A DNA stretch of 51,927 bases. Origin: Paraplanobispora takensis. GTDB taxonomy: Bacteria > Actinomycetota > Actinomycetes > Streptosporangiales > Streptosporangiaceae. Position 1 is the first letter of the stretch. Each line of letters starts with the position of its first letter. The notes beneath the pieces were generated by a model. It was not told where the DNA came from. It made no database searches and saw only the letters and a list, made by a program, of their open reading frames with translations. The position numbers were made by a program, and so were the translations under genes. Where the stretch lies: contig NZ_BOOK01000033.1 of the NCBI RefSeq assembly GCF_016863195.1, positions 1 to 51,927 of the forward strand. Direction: 5' to 3'. Shown here in pieces: positions 33,201 through 41,637 of the stretch.

Positions 33201-34568
33201 ATGACGAGAGTACGGCCGGCAGGCGAGAAAACCGGTGTCGTTTCCGCGGTCGAGCGCCCGGCTTGGCGAAACGATACGGAGTTCCTGGTGGAGGCCGGTC
33301 GCCGGCTGTCCGCCTCACTCAACACCCGCCGCTGTGCGCGGACCACCGCCGAGCTGGCCGCGGCCTTCCTGGCCGACGTCGCCATGGTGGTGCTGCCGCC
33401 CACCCGGCGCCGGGCGGGCTGGCTGCGCGGCACGGCCGGGCGGACCGGCCTGGAGGAGGGCGAGATCGACCTCGCCGCCGCCGCCGAGGTGCCGGGGCTC
33501 GCCGAGGCGCTGGCGGGCTTCCCGCCGGTGCCCAGCCGCTGGCTGGACTCCGCGCAGACACCGGCGTGGCTGTTGCCCGGGGGGTTCGGCCCGGTCGGCC
33601 ACCTGCTGGTGACGCCGCTGCCCGGCAACGGCGTCCCGGCCGGGGCGCTCGTGCTCGCCCGCCGCGAGGGCTCCGCCCCCTTCGACGACAAGACCGAGAC
33701 CCTGGTGCGGGTTTTCGCCGCCCGGGCCGGCGCGGCCATCTCCGCGGCCGTGCTGTACCAGGAGCAGAGCGCCACCAACGCGATCCTGACCGGCGACCTG
33801 CTGCCGCCCCCGCTGCCCGAGCTGGAGGGGGTGCGGATGGCCGGGGCGCTGCGCGCCTCCCAGCAGGCCGGGCTGATCGGCGGCGACTTCTACGACGTCT
33901 ACCTGCCCGACGCCGACGCCCTGCGCGACGAGCCCGGGCGCAGGCCGCTGGTGACGCTGGGGGACGTGTGCGGCAAGGGGGCCAGGGCCGCGGTGCTGGC
34001 CGGGCAGGTCCGCCACAGCCTGCGCACCCTGCTGCTGCTGGAGGGCCGTCCCGAGCGGATCGTCGGGCTGCTCAACCGGTCCCTGCTGGCCTCCCCGGCG
34101 AAGAGCCCCTTCGTCACCATGGTGCTGGGGGCGGTGCACTCCGCCGCCGGCGGCCACACGCGGCTGGAGCTGGCCATCGCCGGGCACCCGGCCCCGCTGG
34201 TCCTGCGGGGCGACGGCACCGTGGAGGAGATCACCGAGCGCGGTTCCCTGCTCGGCGCGCTGAGGAGCATCGTCCCCGCCCTCGTCACCGTCGACCTGGC
34301 CCCGGGCGATGTGTGCCTGTTCTACAGCGACGGCATCACCGAGGCCTTCGGCGGTCCCACGGGCAGGGAGATGTACGGCACGGCCCGCCTGAAGGCCGAC
34401 CTGGCCACCTGCGCGGGCATGCCGGTCACCGCCCTGGTCGAGCGCCTGGAGCAGCTCAGCACCGGCTGGCTGGCCGAGAGCGCGGAGCAGGACGACCGCG
34501 CGCTGCTGGCCGTACAGGCGGTGCCGTCGGAGGCCCGCGTCCCGGCCGGAAGAGGGGGGGAGCGATGA
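33201..34568 (+). CDS. SpoIIE-family PP2C phosphatase with GAF-like sensor
   Basis: 455 residues from ATG 33201 (GGAAGG upstream). N-terminal GAF-like domain (about 25-195), linker helix 'LYQEQSATNAILTGDLLPPP', then a PP2C/SpoIIE domain with metal motifs 'IGGDFYDVYL', 'LGDVCGKGARAAVL', 'FYSDGITEAFG' and 'EQDDRALLAV'. It should dephosphorylate a STAS anti-sigma antagonist and so free a sigma factor. It is the first gene of a tight operon with the cobalamin-binding protein and the STAS protein, joined through a 13-codon mini-ORF. Confidence 0.9.
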   Translation: MTRVRPAGEKTGVVSAVERPAWRNDTEFLVEAGRRLSASLNTRRCARTTAELAAAFLADVAMVVLPPTRRRAGWLRGTAGRTGLEEGEIDLAAAAEVPGLAEALAGFPPVPSRWLDSAQTPAWLLPGGFGPVGHLLVTPLPGNGVPAGALVLARREGSAPFDDKTETLVRVFAARAGAAISAAVLYQEQSATNAILTGDLLPPPLPELEGVRMAGALRASQQAGLIGGDFYDVYLPDADALRDEPGRRPLVTLGDVCGKGARAAVLAGQVRHSLRTLLLLEGRPERIVGLLNRSLLASPAKSPFVTMVLGAVHSAAGGHTRLELAIAGHPAPLVLRGDGTVEEITERGSLLGALRSIVPALVTVDLAPGDVCLFYSDGITEAFGGPTGREMYGTARLKADLATCAGMPVTALVERLEQLSTGWLAESAEQDDRALLAVQAVPSEARVPAGRGGER

Positions 34569-34606
34569 CAGGCCTCGTTCCGGCCACGAGAGGGGAGGCG
34601 CGGTGA
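34565..34606 (+). CDS. 13-codon coupling mini-ORF between SpoIIE and B12-sensor genes
   Basis: ATG 34565 overlaps the SpoIIE stop (ATGA) and has a G-rich ribosome binding site. The frame reads MTGLVPATRGEAR and stops at 34604-34606, overlapping the GTG start of the next gene (GTGA). It would let ribosomes re-initiate across the 34-base gap. Peptide function is not implied. Confidence 0.4.
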   Translation: MTGLVPATRGEAR

Positions 34607-35673
34607 GCGAGCTCGTCCTGGCCCCCGGCCTGGAGGCGGCCGCCGAGAACTACCTCGAGCACATCGGCCACGCCGACGAGTTCGGCGCGGTCGACCTGGC
34701 TTTGAACCTGCTGGACGACGGGGTGCCCGCCGAGACCCTGCTGCTGGGACTCATCGCCCCCGCCCAGCGTCGCGTGGGCGAGCTGTGGGCCGCCGACCGC
34801 TGGTCGGTGGCCCGCGAGCACGGGGCCACGGCGGTGAGCGAGCGGGTCGTGGCGGCCATCGCCTCCCGGGTGCGGCCCGAGCCCGTCCTCGGCCGGGTCG
34901 TCGTCGCCTGCACCGACGGCGAGTACCACGCCCTGTCCACCCGGCTGCTGACCGAGGTGCTCCGCCTGCGCGGGTGGCGGGTCGACTTCCTGGGCGCCAG
35001 CGTCCCCGGCACCCACCTGATCACCCACCTGCACCAGAAGGGGCCCGACGCGGTCGCCCTCAGCTGCACGCTGCCCACCCGGCTGCCCCGCGCGCACGCC
35101 ACGCTCACCGCCTGCCAGGCCGTCGGCATCCCCGTCCTGGCCGGAGGCCCCGGGTTCGGCTCCGACGGCCGCCTGGCCCGGCTCCTGGGCGCCGACGGCT
35201 GGGCTCCCAGCGCGGACGCGGCCGCCGACCACCTCCAGTCCGGCGGCCTGCCGTCGTCGCCGGTGGCGATGGACGCCATGGCCCACCTCGCCGACGAGGA
35301 GTACACCCAGCTGGTCCGGCGCCGCCCGGCCATCCTGACCGGCGCGATGGACGCCCTCGCCGGCGCCTACCCGCCCATGGCCCGGTACGACGACCGGCAG
35401 ATGGAGTCCACCGCCGAGGACATGGCCCACATCGCCGACTTCCTCGCCGCCGCGCTCTACGTCGACGACACCGCCGTGTTCACGGACTTCGTCACCTGGA
35501 CGTGCGGCGTGCTCCGGGCGCGCGGGGTGCCGCCCGGGGCGCTCGTGCGGGGGCTTCGCGTCTTCCGGGACCAGCTGAGAGAATTCCCTCGGGCCCGTCA
35601 CCTGCTGGCCGAGGGCATCCATTCGGCGCACGCCGCCGAGACCGACGACGCCGATTGGGAGAACGAACGTTAG
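34603..35673 (+). CDS. Cobalamin-binding sensor with CarH-like Wx9EH motif
   Basis: 356 residues from GTG 34603 (GGGAGG upstream). An N-terminal four-helix cap (about 10-90) contains Trp62-x9-Glu72-His73, the motif that contacts the upper face of adenosylcobalamin in CarH/LitR photoreceptors. A Rossmann B12-binding domain (about 96-215) follows, with 'DGEYHALSTRLL' (His109 likely lower axial ligand), 'ALSCTLPT' and 'VLAGGPGFGSDG'. The C-terminal helical part (about 235-345, 'MESTAEDMAHIADFLAAALYV') resembles, by pattern, sensor bundles of RsbR-like proteins. No MerR DNA-binding domain is present. Position between a SpoIIE phosphatase and a STAS protein suggests it reports B12 or light to partner switching; that role is inference. 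Confidence 0.82.
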   Translation: MSELVLAPGLEAAAENYLEHIGHADEFGAVDLALNLLDDGVPAETLLLGLIAPAQRRVGELWAADRWSVAREHGATAVSERVVAAIASRVRPEPVLGRVVVACTDGEYHALSTRLLTEVLRLRGWRVDFLGASVPGTHLITHLHQKGPDAVALSCTLPTRLPRAHATLTACQAVGIPVLAGGPGFGSDGRLARLLGADGWAPSADAAADHLQSGGLPSSPVAMDAMAHLADEEYTQLVRRRPAILTGAMDALAGAYPPMARYDDRQMESTAEDMAHIADFLAAALYVDDTAVFTDFVTWTCGVLRARGVPPGALVRGLRVFRDQLREFPRARHLLAEGIHSAHAAETDDADWENER

Positions 35674-36000
35674 ATGCTGGAGAGGATCCCGTTCCGTACC
35701 GAGGTGCTGGTTCCTGAACCGGGTGTGACCCGCGTGGTGGTCACCGGACACCTCGACTACGACACGGCTGCGGAGCTGTCGGCCATGTCGCCGAAGTTGT
35801 TCACCGGGAACGTCGAGGTGGTCGAGCTGGACCTGGCCGGCCTGACGTTCATCGACTCATCGGGGATGGCGGCCCTGATCCACGTGTACAACGCCGCGGA
35901 GGAGGCCCGCGGGAAGTTCAGGATCGTCGCCCTGACCCCCTACCTCAGTCACCTGTTCCAGGTCACCGCTCTGGACAAGGTGTTCGACCTGCCGTCCTGA
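35674..36000 (+). CDS. STAS-domain anti-sigma factor antagonist
   Basis: 108 residues from ATG 35674, which directly follows the stop of the B12-sensor gene. Single STAS domain with the phosphorylation motif 'TFIDSSGMAALIHVYNAAEE' (Ser62/Ser63 in DSSG). In the unphosphorylated state such proteins bind an RsbW-type kinase and release its sigma factor. It is the last gene of the SpoIIE-B12-STAS operon. Its 3' end overlaps the convergent second SpoIIE gene by 52 bases. Confidence 0.92.
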   Translation: MLERIPFRTEVLVPEPGVTRVVVTGHLDYDTAAELSAMSPKLFTGNVEVVELDLAGLTFIDSSGMAALIHVYNAAEEARGKFRIVALTPYLSHLFQVTALDKVFDLPS

Positions 36001-37334
36001 GCCCGGCCGCCCGGCGGGGGCACGGTGATCGCCAGGACGGCGGTGTCGTCGTTCATGCCGCGGCCGAGCCGGTGGACGACCTCGTCCACCACGTCGATCA
36101 TCGTGGCGGCGGGCAGGCCCGCCAGGCTCCGGGCCAGCGCGGTCAGCCGTTCGTCGCCGAACATCTCCCGGCCGGCGGGGGCGTCGTCGGCGAAGACGTA
36201 GGACTCGGTCAGGCCGTCGCTGTGCAGCAGCAGCCCGTCTCCCGGTTCCAGCCGTGCCCGCACGGCGGTGATGGTGGGGTGGGGGAAGATGCCCACCAGC
36301 GAGCCGTTGGGCGGGTGCAGCGCCTCGACCCGGCCGCCGGCGCGGACGAGCTGGGCGGGGGGATGGCCGCCGGCGGCCAGCACCAGGTCGAAGCCGTCGC
36401 CGTCGGGGGTGAGCAGCCCGAACTGGACGGTGCAATAGCGCGGCTCGTCCGGCTGCTGTTCCTGCAGCAGCACCGTGTTGAGGTTGGTCAGCACGCTGAC
36501 AGGATCGGGGTGGTAGGTGGCCGCGGCCCGCAGCGTGTAGCGGGTCAGCGAGGTCAGCGCGGCGGCCTCGGCGCCCTTGCCGCACACGTCGCCCAGGAAG
36601 AACCCCAGCCTCCCGCCCTCCATCGGGAAGGCGTCGTAGAAGTCGCCGCCCACCCGGTCGCAGGAGGCCGAGTGATAGCAGGCCGCCAGCTCCAGGCCCG
36701 GCACCCTGGGGAGCAGGGGCGGCAGCAGGGAACGCTGCAGGGCGCTGGAGAGCGTCTCCAGCCGTTGTTTCTCGGCCTCCAGCTCCCGGCGCATCCGCCG
36801 CTCCCGCGTCACCGTGGAGAGCGCGGAGACGCGCAGGTCGAGCTCGTCGACGACCACCGCGGCCAGGTCGCGCAACGCCCGCAGCTGTTTTCCCGCGGCC
36901 GTGCGGGGCGCGGTGTCCAGGACGTTGATCGTGCCCAGCCGGTGCCCGTCGGAGGTGGTCAGCGGCACGGCGGCGTAGAAACGGACCCCGGGCTCGCCGT
37001 GGACCAGCGGGTCGCGGGCGGCGCGCTCGTCACCGGTCGCGTCGGTGACGATGTACGGACCGTCCTGGAGGATCGCCTCGCCGCACAGGCCGGCGTCGCG
37101 GTGGATCTGCCGCGGCCCGGCGGGCAGCCCCTGCCTGGCCTTGAACCAGATCCGGTCCTCGTCCACGATGGTGATCGCGGCCATCGGCGTCTCGAAGACC
37201 AGCGCGGCCAGCGCGGCCAGCCGGTCGAAGGCGTCGTCGGGCGGGGTGTCGAGGATGCGATAGCGATGAACCGCCGCCAGCCGGGCTTCTTCGGCCGCCG
37301 CGCCGCCGGTGCCGCTCAGGGTGTCCGTGCTCAT
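35949..37334 (-). CDS. GAF-SpoIIE PP2C phosphatase
   Basis: 461 residues from ATG 37334 (AAGGTGG upstream). N-terminal GAF domain (about 20-165, 'RYRILDTPPDDAFDRLAAL', 'AAITIVDEDRIWFKARQGL'), helical linker, and a SpoIIE/PP2C domain with 'VGGDFYDAFPM', 'LGDVCGKGAEAAAL', 'LHSDGLTESYV' and 'GMNDDTAVLAI'. A second candidate phosphatase for the same STAS protein, transcribed toward it. The C-terminal 17 codons or so are antisense to the end of the STAS gene. A strong hairpin lies 16 bases upstream of the start. Confidence 0.9.
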   Translation of the reverse strand: MSTDTLSGTGGAAAEEARLAAVHRYRILDTPPDDAFDRLAALAALVFETPMAAITIVDEDRIWFKARQGLPAGPRQIHRDAGLCGEAILQDGPYIVTDATGDERAARDPLVHGEPGVRFYAAVPLTTSDGHRLGTINVLDTAPRTAAGKQLRALRDLAAVVVDELDLRVSALSTVTRERRMRRELEAEKQRLETLSSALQRSLLPPLLPRVPGLELAACYHSASCDRVGGDFYDAFPMEGGRLGFFLGDVCGKGAEAAALTSLTRYTLRAAATYHPDPVSVLTNLNTVLLQEQQPDEPRYCTVQFGLLTPDGDGFDLVLAAGGHPPAQLVRAGGRVEALHPPNGSLVGIFPHPTITAVRARLEPGDGLLLHSDGLTESYVFADDAPAGREMFGDERLTALARSLAGLPAATMIDVVDEVVHRLGRGMNDDTAVLAITVPPPGGRAQDGRSNTLSRAVTWNR

Positions 37335-37349
37335 ATCCACCTTTCGCAT

Positions 37350-37381
37350 GCCCCGGGGCGGGAGGTTGCCTCCCCTGGGGC
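37350..37381 (-). promoter_or_regulatory. Stable hairpin just upstream of GAF-SpoIIE gene
   Basis: GCCCCGGGGCGGGAGG can pair with CCTCCCCTGGGGC around a three-base loop, with a small bulge. It sits in the probable 5' leader, 16 bases before the start, or marks the end of an upstream transcript. No T run follows. Confidence 0.45.
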
Positions 37382-37553
37382 ACGGGCCGGACGGCCGGTG
37401 ACGTCGCGCCCGCAGATGCCTGTAATGGCCACCAAGCATCCGTCTCCCGGCCGATACGACGACTCTGGCCAAACCAGCGTTCACTCCAGGCTAGGCCGAC
37501 ACACGCGTCGAAGTCTGCGACTTGGGACAACGACGCGCGGGACGCGGAGCGCC

Positions 37554-38273
37554 TCAGGGACGGCGCAGGCGGGTGACGAACTTGTAGCGGTCGCCGCGGT
37601 AGAGGGACTGGGCCCACTCGACGGGGTTGCCGTCGGCGTCGAAGGCGTGGCGGGTCAGCAGCAGCATCGGCAGGCCGACGTCCACGCTGAGGACCTGGGC
37701 GTCGTACGGCGTCGCGAGCACGGTCTCGATGATCTCCTCGGCGTCCATCAGCCGCACGTTGTAGGCGTTGTGCAGCGTCTCGTACAGCGAGGAGTGCACC
37801 TCCAGCTCCCGCCGGAGCCGGGGGAAGCGGCGGGCCGACAGGTGGGTGGTGTCGATCGACATCGGCTCGCCGTTGGCCAGGCGGAGCCGGTGGATGCGCA
37901 GCACGCGCCCGCCCGGGTTGATGGCCAGGCGGCGGGCCAGGGGCTCGTCGGCGGTCACGTAGCTGATGTCGAGGATCTTGGTGTCGGGTTCGAGGCCGAC
38001 GGTCCGCAGATCACCGGTGTAGGAGGTGAGCTGGAGGACCTGGGCGACCTTGGGCTGCGCGACGAAGGTCCCCTTGCCCTGGATGCGCACCAGGCGCCCC
38101 TCGACCACGAGCTCCGACAGCGCCTGGCGCACCGTGGTCCGCGAGGTCTCGAAGCGGACCGCGAGAGTGCGCTCGGGAGGCAGCGCGCTGCCGGCGGGCA
38201 GGCTCTTGGTGAGCGCCAGCAGGCTCCGCTTGACGTCGTAGTACTTCGGGATCCGGGGTGACTCGTCGGTCAT
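37554..38273 (-). CDS. dasR: GntR/HutC regulator DasR
   Basis: 239 residues from ATG 38273 (GAGGAG upstream). N-terminal winged HTH ('[20 protein letters not shown]', '[13 protein letters not shown]') and C-terminal UTRA ligand domain ('[20 protein letters not shown]', '[15 protein letters not shown]'). The sequence parallels Streptomyces DasR along its whole length, for instance '[11 protein letters not shown]' and '[10 protein letters not shown]'. DasR senses glucosamine-6-phosphate-type ligands and controls GlcNAc/chitin use and development. No chitin or PTS genes are adjacent here; it lies 73 bases after bioF. Confidence 0.87.
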   Translation of the reverse strand: MTDESPRIPKYYDVKRSLLALTKSLPAGSALPPERTLAVRFETSRTTVRQALSELVVEGRLVRIQGKGTFVAQPKVAQVLQLTSYTGDLRTVGLEPDTKILDISYVTADEPLARRLAINPGGRVLRIHRLRLANGEPMSIDTTHLSARRFPRLRRELEVHSSLYETLHNAYNVRLMDAEEIIETVLATPYDAQVLSVDVGLPMLLLTRHAFDADGNPVEWAQSLYRGDRYKFVTRLRRP

Positions 38274-38346
38274 GGAAGCTCCTCACCCGACGGGGCCGAA
38301 GCCCGCGGGCACGCCGTGCCGCGCCCGACCGCGTCGCCGCGTCCGC

Positions 38347-39507
38347 TCACATGCTCACCTTCATCTCGGCCACAGCGGTGAGCGCAGCCCGGATCACCGC
38401 GAGATCATCGGAACTCAGATTGGCCCGCGCGGTCAACCGCAGGCAAGAGCGGCCGACCGGCACCGAAGGCGGCCGGAAGCATCCGGCGCGCACCCCGTGT
38501 TCCGCACAGATGAGGGCGGCCCTGAGTGCGGCCTCGGGTGCGCCGAGAACGACGGGGACGACCGCACCCGCCGGATCGCCGGTCTCCAGGCCGAGTTCGC
38601 GGGCCACGGCGGCCAGCTCCCTCGCCCTGCTCCGTACGAATTCGGGCAGTTCGGGCTGAGTTCGAAGGATATCCAGAGCGGCGAGTGCCGCGGCCACACT
38701 GCCCGGGGCCAGGCCGGTGTCGAAGATGAACGAACGGCCCGTGTCCACAAGGGTTTCGATCACTTCGGGCGCCCCGAGGACCGCTCCTCCCTGGGCACCG
38801 AGCGACTTCGACAGTGTGACGGTTCTCACAATCGCCCGTTCACCCGCCAGACCCGCTCCGTACACCGCGCCGCGTCCGCCGGGGCCGATCACGCCGAGCG
38901 CGTGCGCCTCGTCGACGACCAGCAGGGCGCCCTGCCGTACGGCCGCAGCGTGCAGTTCCTCCAGCGGCGCGAGGTCCCCGTCGACGGAGAAGACCGCGTC
39001 GGTGACCACGAGCGCGTGCTCCTCCTCCCGCTCGGCCAGCGCCTTCTCCACGGCGACGACGTCCTTGTGCGGGGTGACCGCCACGCGGGCGCGCGACAGC
39101 CGGCAGGCGTCCACGATCGAGGCGTGGTTGCCCGCGTCGGAGACCACCAGCCCGCCGGCGCCGAGGGCCGCCACGGCCGACAGGTTGGCCAGGTAGCCGG
39201 AGGAGAAGACCAGGGCGCTCTCGGCCCCGGCGAAGGCGCACAGCGCCGCCTCCAGCCGGGCGTGCAGCGCGGTGGACCCGGTGACCAGGCGGGAGCCGGT
39301 GGAGCCGGTGCCCCACGTGCGGGTGGCCCCGACCGCCGCCTCGGCCAGCCGCTCGTCCCTGGCCAGGCCGAGATAGTCGTTGGAGGCCAGGTCGATCAGA
39401 CCGTCGTCGTCGGGCGTGCGCGCCCGCAGCGTCCTCCTCAGGCCCGCCGCGTCGCGCCTGGCCGTCGCCGCGCGCAGGCGCGCCAGCGGATCCCGGGTGT
39501 GCTCCAT
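38347..39507 (-). CDS. bioF: 8-amino-7-oxononanoate synthase
   Basis: 386 residues from ATG 39507. PLP-dependent condensation of pimeloyl-thioester with alanine, the first committed biotin ring step. Motifs: 'LASNDYLGLARDERL', 'TGSTGSRLVTGST', 'VVDEAHALGVIGPGG', PLP lysine in 'TVTLSKSLGAQGG'. Length matches BioF. The start lacks a ribosome binding site but has CAAAAT seven bases upstream. It is detached from bioD-bioB by 5.8 kb and divergent from pdtaS. Confidence 0.93.
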   Translation of the reverse strand: MEHTRDPLARLRAATARRDAAGLRRTLRARTPDDDGLIDLASNDYLGLARDERLAEAAVGATRTWGTGSTGSRLVTGSTALHARLEAALCAFAGAESALVFSSGYLANLSAVAALGAGGLVVSDAGNHASIVDACRLSRARVAVTPHKDVVAVEKALAEREEEHALVVTDAVFSVDGDLAPLEELHAAAVRQGALLVVDEAHALGVIGPGGRGAVYGAGLAGERAIVRTVTLSKSLGAQGGAVLGAPEVIETLVDTGRSFIFDTGLAPGSVAAALAALDILRTQPELPEFVRSRARELAAVARELGLETGDPAGAVVPVVLGAPEAALRAALICAEHGVRAGCFRPPSVPVGRSCLRLTARANLSSDDLAVIRAALTAVAEMKVSM

Positions 39508-39514
39508 AGGGGGA

Positions 39515-39520
39515 ATTTTG
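39515..39520 (-). promoter_or_regulatory. bioF: Candidate -10 element of bioF
   Basis: CAAAAT lies seven bases before ATG 39507 and no Shine-Dalgarno is present. The first base departs from TAnnnT. Confidence 0.35.
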
Positions 39521-39563
39521 ACAGTCGCGGCGGCCCGATTCGCGTTCGGGCCAGCAAAGAACG

Positions 39564-39569
39564 CATGAT
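39564..39569 (+). promoter_or_regulatory. Candidate -10 element of pdtaS
   Basis: CATGAT lies six bases before GTG 39576 with no ribosome binding site, again leaderless-like. Confidence 0.35.
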
Positions 39570-39575
39570 GCACGG

Positions 39576-41072
39576 GTGCCGACTCTTAGTGACCTGGCCG
39601 TCCGCCACACCGCGCTCGACGAAGCGGACCTCGAGTGGATGCACTCGCTGGTCTCCGACTGGCAGCTGCTGGCCGACCTGTCCTTCGCCGACCTCATCCT
39701 GTGGATCCCGCTCAGAGAGGGCACGGGGTGGATCGCCATCGCGCAGATGCGGCCCACGACCGGGCCCACCGTCTACCACGACGACGTCGTCGGCACGGTC
39801 ATCGCCAAGGGAGAGCGCGAGCTCATCGACACCGCCTGGAACGAGCGGCGGATCTGCCGGGAGGGCGATCCCGACTGGTCCAGCGGGGTCCCGGTCCGCG
39901 AGGAGACCATCCCGGTACGGCGGGCCGACGCCGGTGCCGCGCCCGGCGAGCCGCCCGTGCAGCGCTATCTCGGGGTGATCCAGCGCTCGACGAACCTGTC
40001 CTCGGCGCGCACGCCGTCCCGGCTGGAGCTCACCTACCTGCAGAGCGCCTCCGACCTGGCCCAGATGGTGGCCGAGGGGCGCTTCCCCTTCTCCGGAGCC
40101 GAGCCGATCCTGGTCCGCTCGCCCCGGGTCGGCGACGGGCTGCTCCGGCTCGACCGGGCGGGCCGGGTCACCTACGCCTCGCCGAACGCCCTGTCGGCCT
40201 ACCGGCGGCTGGGGCTCACCGCCGACCTGGTCGGCGCGGAGCTGGGCCGTACGACCGCCACGCTCTGCTACTCCGACGAGCCCATCAACGAGAACCTGAT
40301 GGTCGTGGCCAGCGGCAAGGAACCGCGCGAGACCGAGGTGGAGGCGGGCGGCACGGTCGTGCAGCTGCGGGCGATCCCGCTGGTCGTCGGGGGCGGCCGG
40401 ATCGGCGCGCTGGTGCTCATTCGCGACGTGACCGAATTGCGGCGCCGCGAGCGCGAGCTGATGACCAAGGACGCCACCATCCGGGAGATCCACCACCGGG
40501 TGAAGAACAACCTGCAGACGGTGGCGGCGCTGCTGCGGCTGCAGGCCAGGCGGCTGCGGGTGCCGGAGGGGCGCGAGGCGCTGGAGGAGGCGGTGCGCAG
40601 GGTCGGGTCGATCGCGATCGTGCACGAGACGCTGTCCCACACGCCCGAGGAGCAGGTGGACTTCGACGACATCGCCGACCGGGTCATCGCGATGGCCAGC
40701 GAGGTGTCGGCCCCCGAGGCCCAGGTGGCGCCGCGCCGGGTCGGGACGTTCGGGGTGCTGCGCTCGGAGATCGCGACGCCACTGGCGATGGTCCTCACCG
40801 AGCTGCTGCAGAACGCCGTCCAGCACGGGCTGGCGAACCGGCCGGGCCGGCTTCAGGTGATCGTCTCGCGGGGGTGCGACCGGCTCGACGTGATCGTCTC
40901 CGACGACGGGGCCGGTCTGCCCGAGGGGTTCGACCTGGAGTCGTCCACCAGCCTCGGGCTGCAGATCGTGCGGACGCTGGTCGTGGGGGAGCTGGCCGGG
41001 CGCCTGGCCATCGAGCCCCGCGCGGAGGGGGGCACCGAGGTCACCCTGGCCATCCCCCTCCCGGCCGCCTGA
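39576..41072 (+). CDS. pdtaS: PdtaS-like cytosolic sensor histidine kinase
   Basis: 498 residues from GTG 39576. N-terminal GAF-type domain (about 10-165), PAS domain (about 185-295, 'GLLRLDRAGRVTYASPNALS'), HisKA_2 dimerisation helix with phosphoacceptor in 'REIHHRVKNNLQTVAALLRL', and HATPase ('TELLQNAVQHG', 'SDDGAGLPEGFD'). No membrane segments. Architecture and its convergent whiB1 neighbour match M. tuberculosis PdtaS (Rv3220c), which phosphorylates the ANTAR antiterminator PdtaR. No PdtaR gene is in the window. Confidence 0.9.
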   Translation: MPTLSDLAVRHTALDEADLEWMHSLVSDWQLLADLSFADLILWIPLREGTGWIAIAQMRPTTGPTVYHDDVVGTVIAKGERELIDTAWNERRICREGDPDWSSGVPVREETIPVRRADAGAAPGEPPVQRYLGVIQRSTNLSSARTPSRLELTYLQSASDLAQMVAEGRFPFSGAEPILVRSPRVGDGLLRLDRAGRVTYASPNALSAYRRLGLTADLVGAELGRTTATLCYSDEPINENLMVVASGKEPRETEVEAGGTVVQLRAIPLVVGGGRIGALVLIRDVTELRRRERELMTKDATIREIHHRVKNNLQTVAALLRLQARRLRVPEGREALEEAVRRVGSIAIVHETLSHTPEEQVDFDDIADRVIAMASEVSAPEAQVAPRRVGTFGVLRSEIATPLAMVLTELLQNAVQHGLANRPGRLQVIVSRGCDRLDVIVSDDGAGLPEGFDLESSTSLGLQIVRTLVVGELAGRLAIEPRAEGGTEVTLAIPLPAA

Positions 41073-41106
41073 CGGGCCGGGGCGGGGAGCGACGGGACGG
41101 GGCGGG

Positions 41107-41361
41107 TCAGACGGCGGCGCGGGCGCGGGCCCGGGCGGTGCGGCGCTTGAAGGCGCGGCGCTCGTCCTCGCTGAGGCCGCCCCACACGCCGGCGTCCTGG
41201 CCGGACTCCAGGGCCCACTTCAGGCAGGACTCGCTCACGGTGCACGTACGGCAGACCTGCTTGGCCTCTTCGATCTGCATCAGGGCTGGGCCGGTGTTGC
41301 CGATCGGGAAGAACAGCTCGGGGTCCACGTCACGGCAGGCAGCTCGGTGGCGCCAGTCCAT
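41107..41361 (-). CDS. whiB1: WhiB-family iron-sulfur transcription factor (WhiB1 type)
   Basis: 84 residues from ATG 41361 (AAGGAG eight bases upstream). [4Fe-4S]-cluster cysteines at 9, 37, 40 and 46 have the WhiB1 spacing, followed by 'GVWGGLSEDERRAFKRR' with the basic tail 'TARARARAAV'. WhiB1 is the essential, NO-sensitive partner of the housekeeping sigma factor. 'MDWRHRAACRD' and 'ELFFPIGNTGPA' agree closely with M. tuberculosis WhiB1, as does the position beside pdtaS and a lipid kinase gene. Confidence 0.93.
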   Translation of the reverse strand: MDWRHRAACRDVDPELFFPIGNTGPALMQIEEAKQVCRTCTVSESCLKWALESGQDAGVWGGLSEDERRAFKRRTARARARAAV

Positions 41362-41637
41362 GCGTCCACTCCTTCGTGTGAGGAGCCCTTTGCGTGGCTC
41401 CGTCGGCTCACTTTGTGAAGACTTTCACTAGCTAACGCGGACATCGTCCGGACCGGGTTCGGTCCGGAGAGGTCTGCGATGATCGCCGGTGGCCTGAGAG
41501 CGAGGTACGTTCAAAGGTCCTACGTTCCGACGTCAATGTTGAGATTGTCAGCCGAGGTCAGCGCACGCAAGGGTTTTGGAAGAACGTTTTCCCGGTAGGT
41601 ATGTCGGATGCGTCACACGATGACGGGTTGTAACGAT

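Noticed and set aside
30720-39507. Possibility of a single biotin operon
   Set aside because: bioD-bioB and bioF are separated by a divergent signalling module and dasR; they cannot be co-transcribed as one unit.
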